Assembly (NCBI RefSeq): GCF_900046455.1
Contig: NZ_FCOT01000013.1
Span: forward strand, 1-64,000
Reading direction: 5' to 3'
Source of the DNA: Cellulomonas timonensis
GTDB taxonomy: Bacteria > Actinomycetota > Actinomycetes > Actinomycetales > Cellulomonadaceae
Length of the DNA: 64,000 nt
A model generated the notes under the pieces. That model saw nothing but the letters and a program-made list of their open reading frames with translations. It did no database searches and was not told the DNA's origin. How positions within the stretch are numbered: the first letter of the stretch is position 1; each line of letters opens with the position of its first letter. A program made the position numbers and the translations under genes. Below are positions 22,505 to 30,298 of the stretch, one piece after another.

Positions 22505-22528
22505 TGCAACATTCTGCAGAATGATGCA
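22505..22528. promoter_or_regulatory. 24-bp palindromic operator of the QsdR-like regulator
   Basis: TGCA-ACATTCTGCAGAATGA-TGCA is symmetric at 22 of 24 positions around the perfect core ATTCTGCAGAAT (22511-22522). It lies in the 106-base divergent region, 30 bases from the tetR start and 52 from the dehydrogenase start. It is the obvious binding site for the adjacent regulator and appears only here in the window. Confidence 0.85.
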
Positions 22529-22580
22529 TAGTGGAAGCCACGACAGGAGCCACGACACCCCTCGAGCAACGGAGCCCAGG

Positions 22581-23759
22581 ATGCGGTCAGACCTGCTGAG
22601 CAGCGACTTCTACTCGTTCCAGGACCGCCTCACGCCCCGGGAGTCCGAGGTGACGCTGGCCGTGCGCGACTTCTTCGAGGCCGAGGTCCGGCCCATCGCC
22701 AACGACTTCTGGGCCCGCGCCGAGTTCCCGGGACACCTCGTCAAGCCGCTTGCCGGCCTCGGCCTGCTCGGCGCCGCCTGGGAGGAGTCCCGGCAGTTCG
22801 AGAACTCCGCCCAGTGGCGCGGCTGGATCGCCCTGGAGATGTCCCGCGTCGACGCGTCGGTCTCCTCGTTCGTGGGCGTGCAGAGCGGGCTGGCGATGGG
22901 GTCCATCGCCAGCGGCGGCTCACCCGCCCAGCGCAAGGAGTGGCTGCCCGTGATGGCCACCGGGGAAGTCGTCGGCGCCTTCGGGCTCACCGAGCCGTTG
23001 TCCGGCTCCGACTCCGCGCGCGGCCTGCGCACCGTGGCGCAGCGGCGCGGCGAGAGCTGGGTGCTCAACGGGGCCAAGCGGTGGATCGGCAACGGGACCT
23101 TCGCCGACATCGTGGTCATCGCCGCCCGCGACGCCGCCGACGGGCAGGTCAAGAGCTTCCTGGTGCCGACCAGCACACCCGGGTTCGCCGCCGCCAAGAT
23201 CGAGGGCAAGCAGAGCCTGCGGATCGTGCAGAACGCCGACCTCACCCTGCGGGACGTCGTGGTGCCGGACGAGCTGCGGCTACCGCTCGTCGAGTCGTTC
23301 CGCGACGTGGCCACGGTGCTGCGGCTCACCCGCGCCGAGGTGGCCTGGCAGGCCGTCGGCAACTCGATCGGCGCCTACGAGGCGGCCGTCGCCTACGCCA
23401 AGGAGCGCGAGCAGTTCGGCAGGCCCATTGGCGCCCACCAACTCGTGCAGGACCTGCTCTCACGATGCCTGGGGAACATCACGGCGAGCATCGCGCTGTG
23501 CATGCAGGTCTCCCGGCTGCTCGACGAGGGCCGCCAGCTCGACGAGCACGCGGCGCTCGCCAAGTCCTTCGCGACCAGCCGGATGCGCGAGACCGTCGCC
23601 TGGTCGCGGGAGATCCTCGGCGGCAACGGCATCCTGCTGCAGAACGACGTCGCCCGGCACTTCGCCGACGCCGAGGGCATCTACTCCTACGAGGGCACGC
23701 GCGAGATGAACAGCCTCATCGTGGGGCGCGCGATCACCGGCCACGCCGCGTTCGCCTGA
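22581..23759 (+). CDS. Acyl-CoA dehydrogenase, glutaryl-CoA dehydrogenase-like
   Basis: The protein has 392 residues. FAD/substrate motifs FGLTEPLSGSDSARGL near 134 and WVLNGAKRWIGNGTFADI near 160, and the catalytic base in YSYEGTREMNSLIVGRAITG near 368-387, identify the GCDH branch. Carboxylate-binding residues of human GCDH (Arg94 and Ser98, in YRSAMSVQ) align with Ser and Gly in VSSFVGVQ near 98. So glutaryl-CoA is an unlikely substrate and a simple acyl-CoA is more likely. ATG 22581 follows GGAGCCCAGG. It is divergent from the QsdR-like gene and followed by the thiolase. Confidence 0.9.
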   Translation: MRSDLLSSDFYSFQDRLTPRESEVTLAVRDFFEAEVRPIANDFWARAEFPGHLVKPLAGLGLLGAAWEESRQFENSAQWRGWIALEMSRVDASVSSFVGVQSGLAMGSIASGGSPAQRKEWLPVMATGEVVGAFGLTEPLSGSDSARGLRTVAQRRGESWVLNGAKRWIGNGTFADIVVIAARDAADGQVKSFLVPTSTPGFAAAKIEGKQSLRIVQNADLTLRDVVVPDELRLPLVESFRDVATVLRLTRAEVAWQAVGNSIGAYEAAVAYAKEREQFGRPIGAHQLVQDLLSRCLGNITASIALCMQVSRLLDEGRQLDEHAALAKSFATSRMRETVAWSREILGGNGILLQNDVARHFADAEGIYSYEGTREMNSLIVGRAITGHAAFA

Positions 23760-23791
23760 GACCCGAGCCACCGCCCCGAGAGGACGTCGCC

Positions 23792-25030
23792 GTGCCTAGA
23801 CCTGCCATGCCCGAGGCCGTCATCGTCGCCGCCACCCGGTCGCCCACCGGCCGGGCCTTCAGGGGCTCGCTCGCCGCCCGGCGCGCCGACGACCCCACCG
23901 CCGAGATCGTCGCCGCCGCGCTCGCGGCCGTGCCCGCGCTGAACCCCGAGCGCATCGACGACCTGATCCTGGGCTGCGGGCTGCCCGGCGGGGAGCAGGG
24001 CATGAACATGGCGCGCGTCGTCGCAGTGCTGCTCGGCCTCGACGCCGTCCCGGGAACCACCGTCACCCGCTACTGCGCGTCCAGCCTCCAGTCCACCCGC
24101 ATGGCCTTCCACGCGATCAAGGCCGGCGAGGGCGACGTGTTCGTCTCGGCGGGCGTCGAGACCGTCAGCCGCTCGGCGCACGGCACCAGCGACCACATCC
24201 CCGGCGAGGAGGTCCGCAACCCGCGGCTGGCCGACGCGATGGCGCGCAGCGAGAAGCTCGCCTCGGGCGGCGGGCGGTGGACCGATCCGCGTGGGGAGGG
24301 CGACGTGCCCGACGTCTACGTCGCGATGGGGCAGACCGCCGAGAACGTCGCCCAGCTCTGCGGGGTCACCCGCGACGAGCAGGACGCGTTCGCCGCCCTG
24401 AGCCAGCAGCGCGCGCAGGCGGCACTCGCCAGCGGCTTCTGGGGGCGGGAGATCACGCCCGTCACCCGGCCCGACGGGTCCGTGGTCTCGCGCGACGACG
24501 GCCCGCGCGCCGGGGTCACCGTCGAGACGCTCGCGGGGCTCGAGCCGGTGTTCCGGCCCGACGGCACCGTGACCGCCGGCAACTGCTGCGCGCTCAACGA
24601 CGGCGCCGCGGCGCTGGTCGTCATGAGCGACACCGTCGCCGACGAGCTCGGGCTGGCGCCGCTCGCCCGGATCGTGTCCACGGGGGTCAGCGGGCTCTCG
24701 CCCGAGATCATGGGACTCGGCCCCGTCGAGGCGAGCCGGCAGGCGCTGGCGCGGGCCCGGCTCACGATCGACGACATGGACCTGGTGGAGATCAACGAGG
24801 CCTTCGCCGCACAGGTGCTGCCCTCCGCGCGCCAGCTCGGCGTGGACCCCGAGCGGCTGAACGCGCATGGCGGGGCGATCGCCGTCGGCCACCCGTTCGG
24901 CATGACTGGCGCCCGCATCACCGGCACCCTGCTCAACGGCCTGGCCGCCGTGGACGGACGCTACGGGCTGGAGACGATGTGCGTGGGCGGCGGGCAGGGG
25001 ATGGCGATGGTGGTGGAGCGACTCCGCTGA
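23792..25030 (+). CDS. Acetyl-CoA acyltransferase (thiolase)
   Basis: The thiolase has 412 residues. The nucleophilic cysteine is in TVTRYCASSLQSTRMA near 95, with INEAFAAQ near 332, the active-site histidine in NAHGGAIAVGHPFGMTGAR near 353 and the second cysteine in METMCVGGGQ-like ETMCVGGGQG near 395. It cleaves 3-ketoacyl-CoA with CoA in the last step of beta-oxidation. GTG 23792 follows GAGAGGAC at good distance; an in-frame ATG at 23807 is possible. It lies 32 bases after the dehydrogenase and is probably co-transcribed. Confidence 0.94.
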   Translation: MPRPAMPEAVIVAATRSPTGRAFRGSLAARRADDPTAEIVAAALAAVPALNPERIDDLILGCGLPGGEQGMNMARVVAVLLGLDAVPGTTVTRYCASSLQSTRMAFHAIKAGEGDVFVSAGVETVSRSAHGTSDHIPGEEVRNPRLADAMARSEKLASGGGRWTDPRGEGDVPDVYVAMGQTAENVAQLCGVTRDEQDAFAALSQQRAQAALASGFWGREITPVTRPDGSVVSRDDGPRAGVTVETLAGLEPVFRPDGTVTAGNCCALNDGAAALVVMSDTVADELGLAPLARIVSTGVSGLSPEIMGLGPVEASRQALARARLTIDDMDLVEINEAFAAQVLPSARQLGVDPERLNAHGGAIAVGHPFGMTGARITGTLLNGLAAVDGRYGLETMCVGGGQGMAMVVERLR

Positions 25031-25044
25031 CACCGGCGTCAGCG
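25025..25044. terminator. Short hairpin spanning two converging stop codons
   Basis: CGCTGAC (25025-25031) and GTCAGCG (25038-25044) form a 7-bp stem with loop ACCGGC. The stem contains the TGA of the thiolase on one strand and the TGA of the MaoC gene on the other. It may act as a compact bidirectional terminator. The stem is short and lacks a T run. Confidence 0.5.
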
Positions 25045-25491
25045 AGCCAGCACCGAGATCGTCTCGGCCACCAGGGCGGGCTTCTCTGCGCCCTCGATCT
25101 CCACGGTCACGGCCAGGGTGAGCCGCACGCCGAGGCCCACCCGGCGCGCGTCGGCCACCGAGCCCGTCGCCCGCACGCGCGAGCCCACGCGCACGGGCTG
25201 CAGGAACCGGACCCGGTCCAGCCCGTAGTTCACGGCCATCGTCACACCGTCCACCACGAGCAGCGACGAGGTCAGCACGGGCAGCAGCGACAGGGTGAGG
25301 TAGCCGTGCGCGATCGGGGCGCCGAACGGCCCGGCGGCCGCGCGCTCGGGGTCGACATGGATCCACTGCTCATCGTCGGTGGCGGCCGCGAACGCGTCGA
25401 TGCGCTCCTGGTCGACGGGGAACCAGTCCCCGGCGCCGAGGTCGGCGCCCGCCGCGTCGAGCAGGGCGTCAGGGCTGGTGAAGGCTCGCAC
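25039..25491 (-). CDS. MaoC-family (R)-specific enoyl-CoA hydratase-like protein
   Basis: The protein has 150 residues and a single hotdog domain. The hydratase motif QWIHVDPERAAAGPFGAPIA, then HG, near 59-80 contains the catalytic Asp and His. It would hydrate trans-2-enoyl-CoA. No crotonase-type hydratase is present in the island, so this is the only evident hydratase for its beta-oxidation steps. GTG 25491 lies 8 bases after the FabG-like stop with GGGGG before it. It is the last gene of the alcohol dehydrogenase-SDR-MaoC operon. Confidence 0.88.
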   Translation of the reverse strand: MRAFTSPDALLDAAGADLGAGDWFPVDQERIDAFAAATDDEQWIHVDPERAAAGPFGAPIAHGYLTLSLLPVLTSSLLVVDGVTMAVNYGLDRVRFLQPVRVGSRVRATGSVADARRVGLGVRLTLAVTVEIEGAEKPALVAETISVLAR

Positions 25492-25499
25492 GGCGCCCC

Positions 25500-26255
25500 C
25501 TAGGCCTGAGGTCCGCCGGCGACGTACAGCACCTGGCCCGAGACGAAGGAGGCCTCGTCCGAGCACAGGTAGGACGCTGCGGCGGCGATGTCGTCGGGCT
25601 GCCCGACCCGGCGCACCGGGATCTGCTGGGCTGCGGCCCCCAGGTACTCCTCGAAGCTGATGCCCAGGCGGGCTGCCGAGGCGCGGAGCATGTCGGTGGC
25701 GATGAAGCCGGGCGCGATGGCGTTCGCGGTGATGCCGAACGGGCCCAGCTCAATGGCCAGCGTCTTGGTGAAGCCCTGCAGCCCGGCCTTCGCCGCCGCG
25801 TAGTTCGCCTGCCCGCGGTTGCCCAGTGCCGAGGTGCTCGACAGGTTGACGACGCGGCCCCAGCGGGCCTCGACCTGGTGGCGCTGCACCTCGCGTGACA
25901 TGAGGAACGCGCCGCGCAGGTGCACCGCCACGACGGCGTCCCAGTCCTCGTCGGCCATCTTGAACAGCATGTTGTCACGCAGGATGCCCGCGTTGTTGAC
26001 CAGCACGGTGGGCGCGCCGAGCTCCTGCGCGGTCCGTGCGACTGCCGCCTGCACATGGGGGCCCACGGACACGTCGGCCCCGATGCCGATGGCCTTGCCG
26101 CCCTTGTCGGTAATGGCGGCGACGGTCGAGGCGGTGTCCTCTTCCCGCAGGTCGAGCACTGCGACGTGGTTCCCGTCGGCGGCCAGGCGGCGGGCGATGG
26201 CCGCGCCGATCCCGCGCGCGGCTCCGGTGACGATTGCGACTCGTGTCTCAGACAT
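25500..26255 (-). CDS. 3-oxoacyl-ACP/CoA reductase-like SDR (FabG family)
   Basis: This SDR has 251 residues. TGAARGIGAAIA is near 11, NNAGIL near 87, Ser in NLSSTSALGNRG near 137, and YAAAK near 151-155 gives the Tyr-Lys pair. The C-terminal VSGQVLYVAGG completes the fold. Between a MaoC hydratase and an alcohol dehydrogenase it most likely oxidises or reduces a 3-hydroxyacyl/3-ketoacyl-CoA. Its start overlaps the upstream alcohol dehydrogenase stop by 8 bases, indicating translational coupling. Confidence 0.92.
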   Translation of the reverse strand: MSETRVAIVTGAARGIGAAIARRLAADGNHVAVLDLREEDTASTVAAITDKGGKAIGIGADVSVGPHVQAAVARTAQELGAPTVLVNNAGILRDNMLFKMADEDWDAVVAVHLRGAFLMSREVQRHQVEARWGRVVNLSSTSALGNRGQANYAAAKAGLQGFTKTLAIELGPFGITANAIAPGFIATDMLRASAARLGISFEEYLGAAAQQIPVRRVGQPDDIAAAASYLCSDEASFVSGQVLYVAGGPQA

Positions 26256-27405
26256 GGGCGTGCTGGTCCTTCCGCTCGTGCTCGGGCTGCTCGCCGGCGT
26301 CGCCGTCGAGGTGGATGAGCTGGCGTAGCGCGCGGCCGTCTGCGAGCGCGTCCATCGCCTCGTTGACCTCTCCGAGTGTGATCCGGGCGGAGATCAGCCG
26401 CTCGACGGGCAGCCGGCCCTCACGCCAGAGTTGGGCGTAGCGCGGCACGTCCCGCTCCGGCACGGCGGAGCCGAGGTAACTGCCGATGATGGTCCGGGCC
26501 TCGGCGGTGAGCAGCAGCGGCGAGATCGCGGCTCGGGCGTCGGGGGAGGGCAGGCCGACGGTCACGGTCCGGCCGCCTGGGGCGGTGGCGAGCACGGCGG
26601 TCTCGAACGCGCGTGGGTGGCCCGCGGCCTCGATGACCATGGGCGCCGTGCGGCCTGTGTCGAGGAGCTGCTCGGGGGTGGACGTCTCCTGGACTCCGCA
26701 GGCCCGGGCGTGCTCGAGCTTGGCGTCGAGGCTGTCCACTCCGATCACGTGGTGGCCGAGCGCGAGCGCCACCAGCGCGGCCGCGAGCCCGACGCCGCCT
26801 AGCCCCACCACCATGACGGTCTGGCCGGGCGCCGGCCGGGCGGCGTTGACCACCGCCCCGCCGCCGGTGAGGACGGCGCAGCCGAGCAGCGCGGCCACGT
26901 CGGGTGGCACGTCGGGGTCGACGCGCACCACCGAGGCGCGATCGACCACGGCGTGGGACGCGAAGGCCGAGACCCCGAGGTGGTGGGCGACCGGCTGGCC
27001 GTCGCGGTGCAGCCGCACGCCGCCGCGCAGCAGGGCTCCGGCGCTGTTGGCCGCGCTGCCGGCTGGGCACGGCAGCCGGCCGTCGCTCGCGCATGCGTCG
27101 CAGCGCCCGCAGCGCGGGAGGAAGGTCATGACGACGCGGTCGCCCACTGCGACGTCGGAGCCGCCCGGGCCGATCGCCTCGACGATCCCCGCCGCCTCGT
27201 GGCCGAGCAGCATCGGAGTGGGCCGTGCCCGGCTGCCGTCCACCACCGACAGGTCTGAGTGGCACACCCCTGCGGTCTCGATCCGGACGAGGATTTCGCC
27301 GGGGCCGGGCTCGTCGAGCTCGAGCGGCCCCACGGTGAGCGGCCGTGAGGCGGCGAATGGCGCGGGCTCGCCGACGGACTCGAGCACGGCGCCGAGGATC
27401 TGCAT
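26248..27405 (-). CDS. Zinc-dependent alcohol dehydrogenase
   Basis: This medium-chain dehydrogenase has 385 residues. Catalytic zinc ligands are in AGVCHSD near 40 and GHEAAGIVE near 60; structural zinc cysteines are in CGRCDACASDGRLPC near 91-105. The cofactor site is VVGLGGVGLAAALVALALG near 192. It resembles class III/mycothiol-type alcohol dehydrogenases of actinobacteria and would oxidise an alcohol to an aldehyde or ketone. ATG 27405 follows AGGAGG. The last 20 residues form a charged, His/Glu-rich tail, part of which overlaps the SDR gene. It is the first gene of the operon controlled by operator 4. Confidence 0.92.
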   Translation of the reverse strand: MQILGAVLESVGEPAPFAASRPLTVGPLELDEPGPGEILVRIETAGVCHSDLSVVDGSRARPTPMLLGHEAAGIVEAIGPGGSDVAVGDRVVMTFLPRCGRCDACASDGRLPCPAGSAANSAGALLRGGVRLHRDGQPVAHHLGVSAFASHAVVDRASVVRVDPDVPPDVAALLGCAVLTGGGAVVNAARPAPGQTVMVVGLGGVGLAAALVALALGHHVIGVDSLDAKLEHARACGVQETSTPEQLLDTGRTAPMVIEAAGHPRAFETAVLATAPGGRTVTVGLPSPDARAAISPLLLTAEARTIIGSYLGSAVPERDVPRYAQLWREGRLPVERLISARITLGEVNEAMDALADGRALRQLIHLDGDAGEQPEHERKDQHAHV

Positions 27406-27481
27406 CGCTGGCCTCCTGGTGCGGCCCGGGCGCAGCGCTGCGCGCGGGGTCCAGTCGGCCACGAGAACCGGGCGAATCGCA

Positions 27482-27499
27482 ATACCGACTGGACGGTAC
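27482..27499. promoter_or_regulatory. TetR-type operator, site 4 (alcohol dehydrogenase promoter)
   Basis: ATACCGACTGGACGGTAC is the fourth copy of the island's inverted repeat (ACCGA-n4-ACGGT), 76 bases upstream of the alcohol dehydrogenase gene. It is the most diverged copy, with one mismatch in the right half-site. On the minus strand TATTGC abuts it as a possible -10, in the same geometry as site 3. Confidence 0.72.
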
Positions 27500-27530
27500 G
27501 TTGCTGGAACCGTACACCAGGGACCCCGTC

Positions 27531-27573
27531 CGCGGCCCTCGATCCTGAGTCCCTCGCCGGATCGAGGGCCGCG
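27531..27573 (-). terminator. Terminator downstream of the beta-mannosidase
   Basis: A perfect 15-bp inverted repeat (CGCGGCCCTCGATCC at 27531-27545 and GGATCGAGGGCCGCG at 27559-27573) with a 13-base loop starts 10 bases beyond the beta-mannosidase stop codon. It separates this operon from the alcohol dehydrogenase promoter. Confidence 0.8.
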
Positions 27574-27582
27574 CGCGGGCCG

Positions 27583-30117
27583 TCAGTCGACGGGCGCCGC
27601 GACCAATGCCACGTCGTCGGCCCGAGTGGCCACCAGGTCGTTGGCGGTGCGCAGGACCGGCGCGGACGTCAGCGCGCGCTCGTCGAGCCGTGCCGACGTC
27701 TTCACCCAGAACGTGACGGTCGCGCCCGCGGGGAGCGTCACCAGCGCATCGTCCACCGTCGCGTCCGGGTCGAGGCGGTCCACCAGCAGCGTCACGTCGC
27801 GTGCGAGCGAGCGCGCTGTGGCGTCGACCCGGTACCCGCCATCGGCCGGCGTGGCCGTGACCTTCAGCGGGGTGGGGTCCAGATCGAGAACCACATCCTC
27901 GGCCCACAGGTGGACGGAGCGGATGCCGTCCAGCTCGGCGACGAGCACCTCGCGGCGTGGGTCGCCGGGCGTCCGGACGTCGTCGGGCAGCGGGAGAAGT
28001 GCCACCGACCGGGCCCCGACGCTCACCGGCTGGGTGGACTCGGCGAGGAGCGTCCCGTCGAACAGCTCACGACGCATGCGCACGGCGCCTTGCCAGAGCT
28101 CCGGGCTGTCGTTGACGACGGCCAGGGCCAGCCGCCCGTCACGCTCATGCACCGACAGCACGCGGTCGGCGAACGCGTGCCGCAGCGCGTACCAGAGCGG
28201 CTTGGGCCGCTCGTCGCCGTCCACGGCAGCCCAGGATGTCACCGGCCAGCAGTCGTTGATCTGCCAGACGATGGCGCCGGTGGTCCGCGGCCACCAGGCC
28301 CGGTAGTGGTCGATGGCGTGCTGCACGGCGCGCGCCTGGTTGAGCTGGGTGGCCCAGTGCCAGTCGCCGAAGTCGGCGGGCACGCCCAGGTGCGGCGCCA
28401 GGCCGCGGTCGAGCTTGCCGTTGCCATCGTCGGCCTTCTGGTGGAGCAGGAACACCGGGTCGGTCTTGCTCAGCGGGGCCCCGTCGGCGTTGCGGACCGC
28501 GCGCTCCAGCGTGGCCCAGGCGGGCGGCCCCTGGAAGCCGAACTCCGAGCAGAACCGGGGGACCTCGTCGCGGTAGGCGGCGTAGTCCACCCGGTTCCAC
28601 ACCTCCCACTGGTGGTGGGTGCCGTGATCCGGGTCGTTCGGGTGCGCGCCCTCGGGCGCCGAGTCGGGGGAGTACGGACTGCCGTCCATGTACGGCCGGG
28701 TCGGGTCGAGCTCGGCGACGATCGCCGGGAAGAGCTCCGTGGCGTACCGCCGGCCCCAGGTGGCGCCGTTGAGCCGGTCCTTCCAGCCCCAGTCCTCGAA
28801 GCCCCAGAGGTTCTCGTTCCCGCCGTTCCACAGCACGAGCGAGGCGTGCGGGGTCAGCCGGGCGACATTCTCCCGGGCCTCGGCCTCGAGCTCGTCCCAG
28901 AGCGGGGCCTCCTCCGGGTAGGCCGCGCAGGCGAGCAGGAAGTCCTGCCAGACGAGGACACCGCGCTCGTCGCACACGTCGTAGAAGTCCTCGGACTCAT
29001 AAACGCCGCCGCCCCATACCCGCAGCAGGTTGAGGTTCGCGCCGAGGGCCTGGTCCACCCGGCGGGCCACCTGGGCCCGGGTGATCCGGGTCAGCAGGTG
29101 GTCGTCGGGGATCCAGTTGGCTCCCTTGACGAAGATCGGCCGCCCGTTGACCCGCAGCGTGAAGGACGAGCCGAACTCGTCTGGCTGGGTGTCGAGCTCG
29201 ACGGTGCGGAACCCGATCCGGCGCCGCCACGAGTCGAGGGCCACCGGGCTCGCCGCGGCGGGCGCCGACTCCTCGAGGGTGACGTCCAGGTCGAGCAGCG
29301 GCTGGGCGCCGTGGCCCACCGGCCACCACAGGGGGGCGTGCGGCACGGTGACGCTCACCGTCGCGGAGTCCTGGCCGGGCGCCAGCGCGACCTCTCCCTC
29401 GACGTCCCCGATGCGGGCCCGGAGCACGAGGGCCGCGTCCCGCGATCCGGCCAGGCCAGAGCGCTCGACCTCGACGTGGACGGCGACCTGGCCGGTCCCG
29501 TCAGCGTCGACGGTGACCTGCGGGCGGACCTGGGCCAGGCGGGCGGTGCGCCAGCGCTCGACGCGCACGGGCTTCCAGATGCCGGCGGTCTGCAGGTCGG
29601 GGCCCCAGTCCCAGCCGAAGCTGCAGGCCATCTTGCGGACCATGTTGAACGGGTGGTCGTAGGCGGTGGGACGGGCGCCGATCCTGTCGCGCAGCGCCTC
29701 GGCGTGCTCGAGCGCTGAGCGCAGGTCGACGGCGAGGGTGCGGGCGGTCCCGTCGGCGGCCCAGCGGACGTCGAAGCGGTAGGACCTGTGCTGGTTGGCG
29801 GTGGCTCCCACGAGCGCGTTGTCGAGCCGCACCTCGGCCACGGTGTCGAGGCCCTCGAAGACCAGGTCGACCCGCTCGTCGGCGTCGGCGGGCTCGAGGG
29901 CGAGGTCGCGGCTGTACCGCCAGTCGGCGCGGTGCATCCAGGCGAGGGCTGTCTCGTTCTGGTCGAGGTAGGGGTCGGGGATGAGGCCCGCGGCGAGGAG
30001 GTCCGTGTGCGCGCTGCCGGGGATCTCAGCGGCCACCGTTTGGCCGGCGATCTCGGCGGGCACAGGTCCGCCTGTGGCGCGCAGGGTCCATCCGTCGTGC
30101 AGGTCCAGTCGGTACAT
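27583..30117 (-). CDS. Beta-mannosidase, glycoside hydrolase family 2
   Basis: This exo-enzyme of 844 residues releases beta-linked mannose from manno-oligosaccharides. The N-terminal sugar-binding domain (DGWTLRATGG, then PGSAHTDLLAAGLIPDPY) and HPFNMVRKMACSFGWDWGP are typical of GH2 mannosidases. The catalytic domain has LLRVWGGGVYE, acid/base WNGGNENLWG (about E433) and nucleophile FCSEFGFQG (about E524). There is no signal peptide, so it is intracellular and works on imported oligosaccharides. It is divergent from the alpha-galactosidase, and its promoter (-35 TTGACT, -10 TAAGAA) holds the element shared with the transporter promoter. Confidence 0.94.
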   Translation of the reverse strand: MYRLDLHDGWTLRATGGPVPAEIAGQTVAAEIPGSAHTDLLAAGLIPDPYLDQNETALAWMHRADWRYSRDLALEPADADERVDLVFEGLDTVAEVRLDNALVGATANQHRSYRFDVRWAADGTARTLAVDLRSALEHAEALRDRIGARPTAYDHPFNMVRKMACSFGWDWGPDLQTAGIWKPVRVERWRTARLAQVRPQVTVDADGTGQVAVHVEVERSGLAGSRDAALVLRARIGDVEGEVALAPGQDSATVSVTVPHAPLWWPVGHGAQPLLDLDVTLEESAPAAASPVALDSWRRRIGFRTVELDTQPDEFGSSFTLRVNGRPIFVKGANWIPDDHLLTRITRAQVARRVDQALGANLNLLRVWGGGVYESEDFYDVCDERGVLVWQDFLLACAAYPEEAPLWDELEAEARENVARLTPHASLVLWNGGNENLWGFEDWGWKDRLNGATWGRRYATELFPAIVAELDPTRPYMDGSPYSPDSAPEGAHPNDPDHGTHHQWEVWNRVDYAAYRDEVPRFCSEFGFQGPPAWATLERAVRNADGAPLSKTDPVFLLHQKADDGNGKLDRGLAPHLGVPADFGDWHWATQLNQARAVQHAIDHYRAWWPRTTGAIVWQINDCWPVTSWAAVDGDERPKPLWYALRHAFADRVLSVHERDGRLALAVVNDSPELWQGAVRMRRELFDGTLLAESTQPVSVGARSVALLPLPDDVRTPGDPRREVLVAELDGIRSVHLWAEDVVLDLDPTPLKVTATPADGGYRVDATARSLARDVTLLVDRLDPDATVDDALVTLPAGATVTFWVKTSARLDERALTSAPVLRTANDLVATRADDVALVAAPVD

Positions 30118-30221
30118 CCGGGGGTGCTCCCTGCCTCGTGGGGCCCTCGCACACGGCGCGCGCAGCGTTGCGCGGCTCCGTCGACGACATCGTCACCGAG
30201 GCGAGAACCCGGGTGGATCAA

Positions 30222-30250
30222 TTCTTAGGCAACTGAACAAAGTAAGTCAA
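30222..30250 (-). promoter_or_regulatory. Beta-mannosidase promoter with embedded operator-like element
   Basis: On the minus strand TTGACT (30250-30245) and TAAGAA (30227-30222) are 17 bases apart. The spacer contains TACTTTGTTCAGTT. The same layout, TTGAC[AT]-n3-4-TACTTTG-nn-CAGTT-TAAGAA, occurs at 32620-32648 before the oligosaccharide-binding protein. The spacer element is probably an operator for the ROK repressor encoded at 38453-39709. It also lies in the divergent region upstream of the alpha-galactosidase, so it may control both genes. Confidence 0.72.
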
Positions 30251-30298
30251 ACATTTCTCCTCTATGGTCGTCTCCTCAGCCGACGAAGGAGCCGACCT

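Noticed and set aside
8894-27405. Catabolic island as a horizontally acquired mobile element
   Set aside because: No integrase, transposase, tRNA target or attachment-site repeats were seen, and base composition looks like that of its neighbours. Acquisition is possible but unsupported here.
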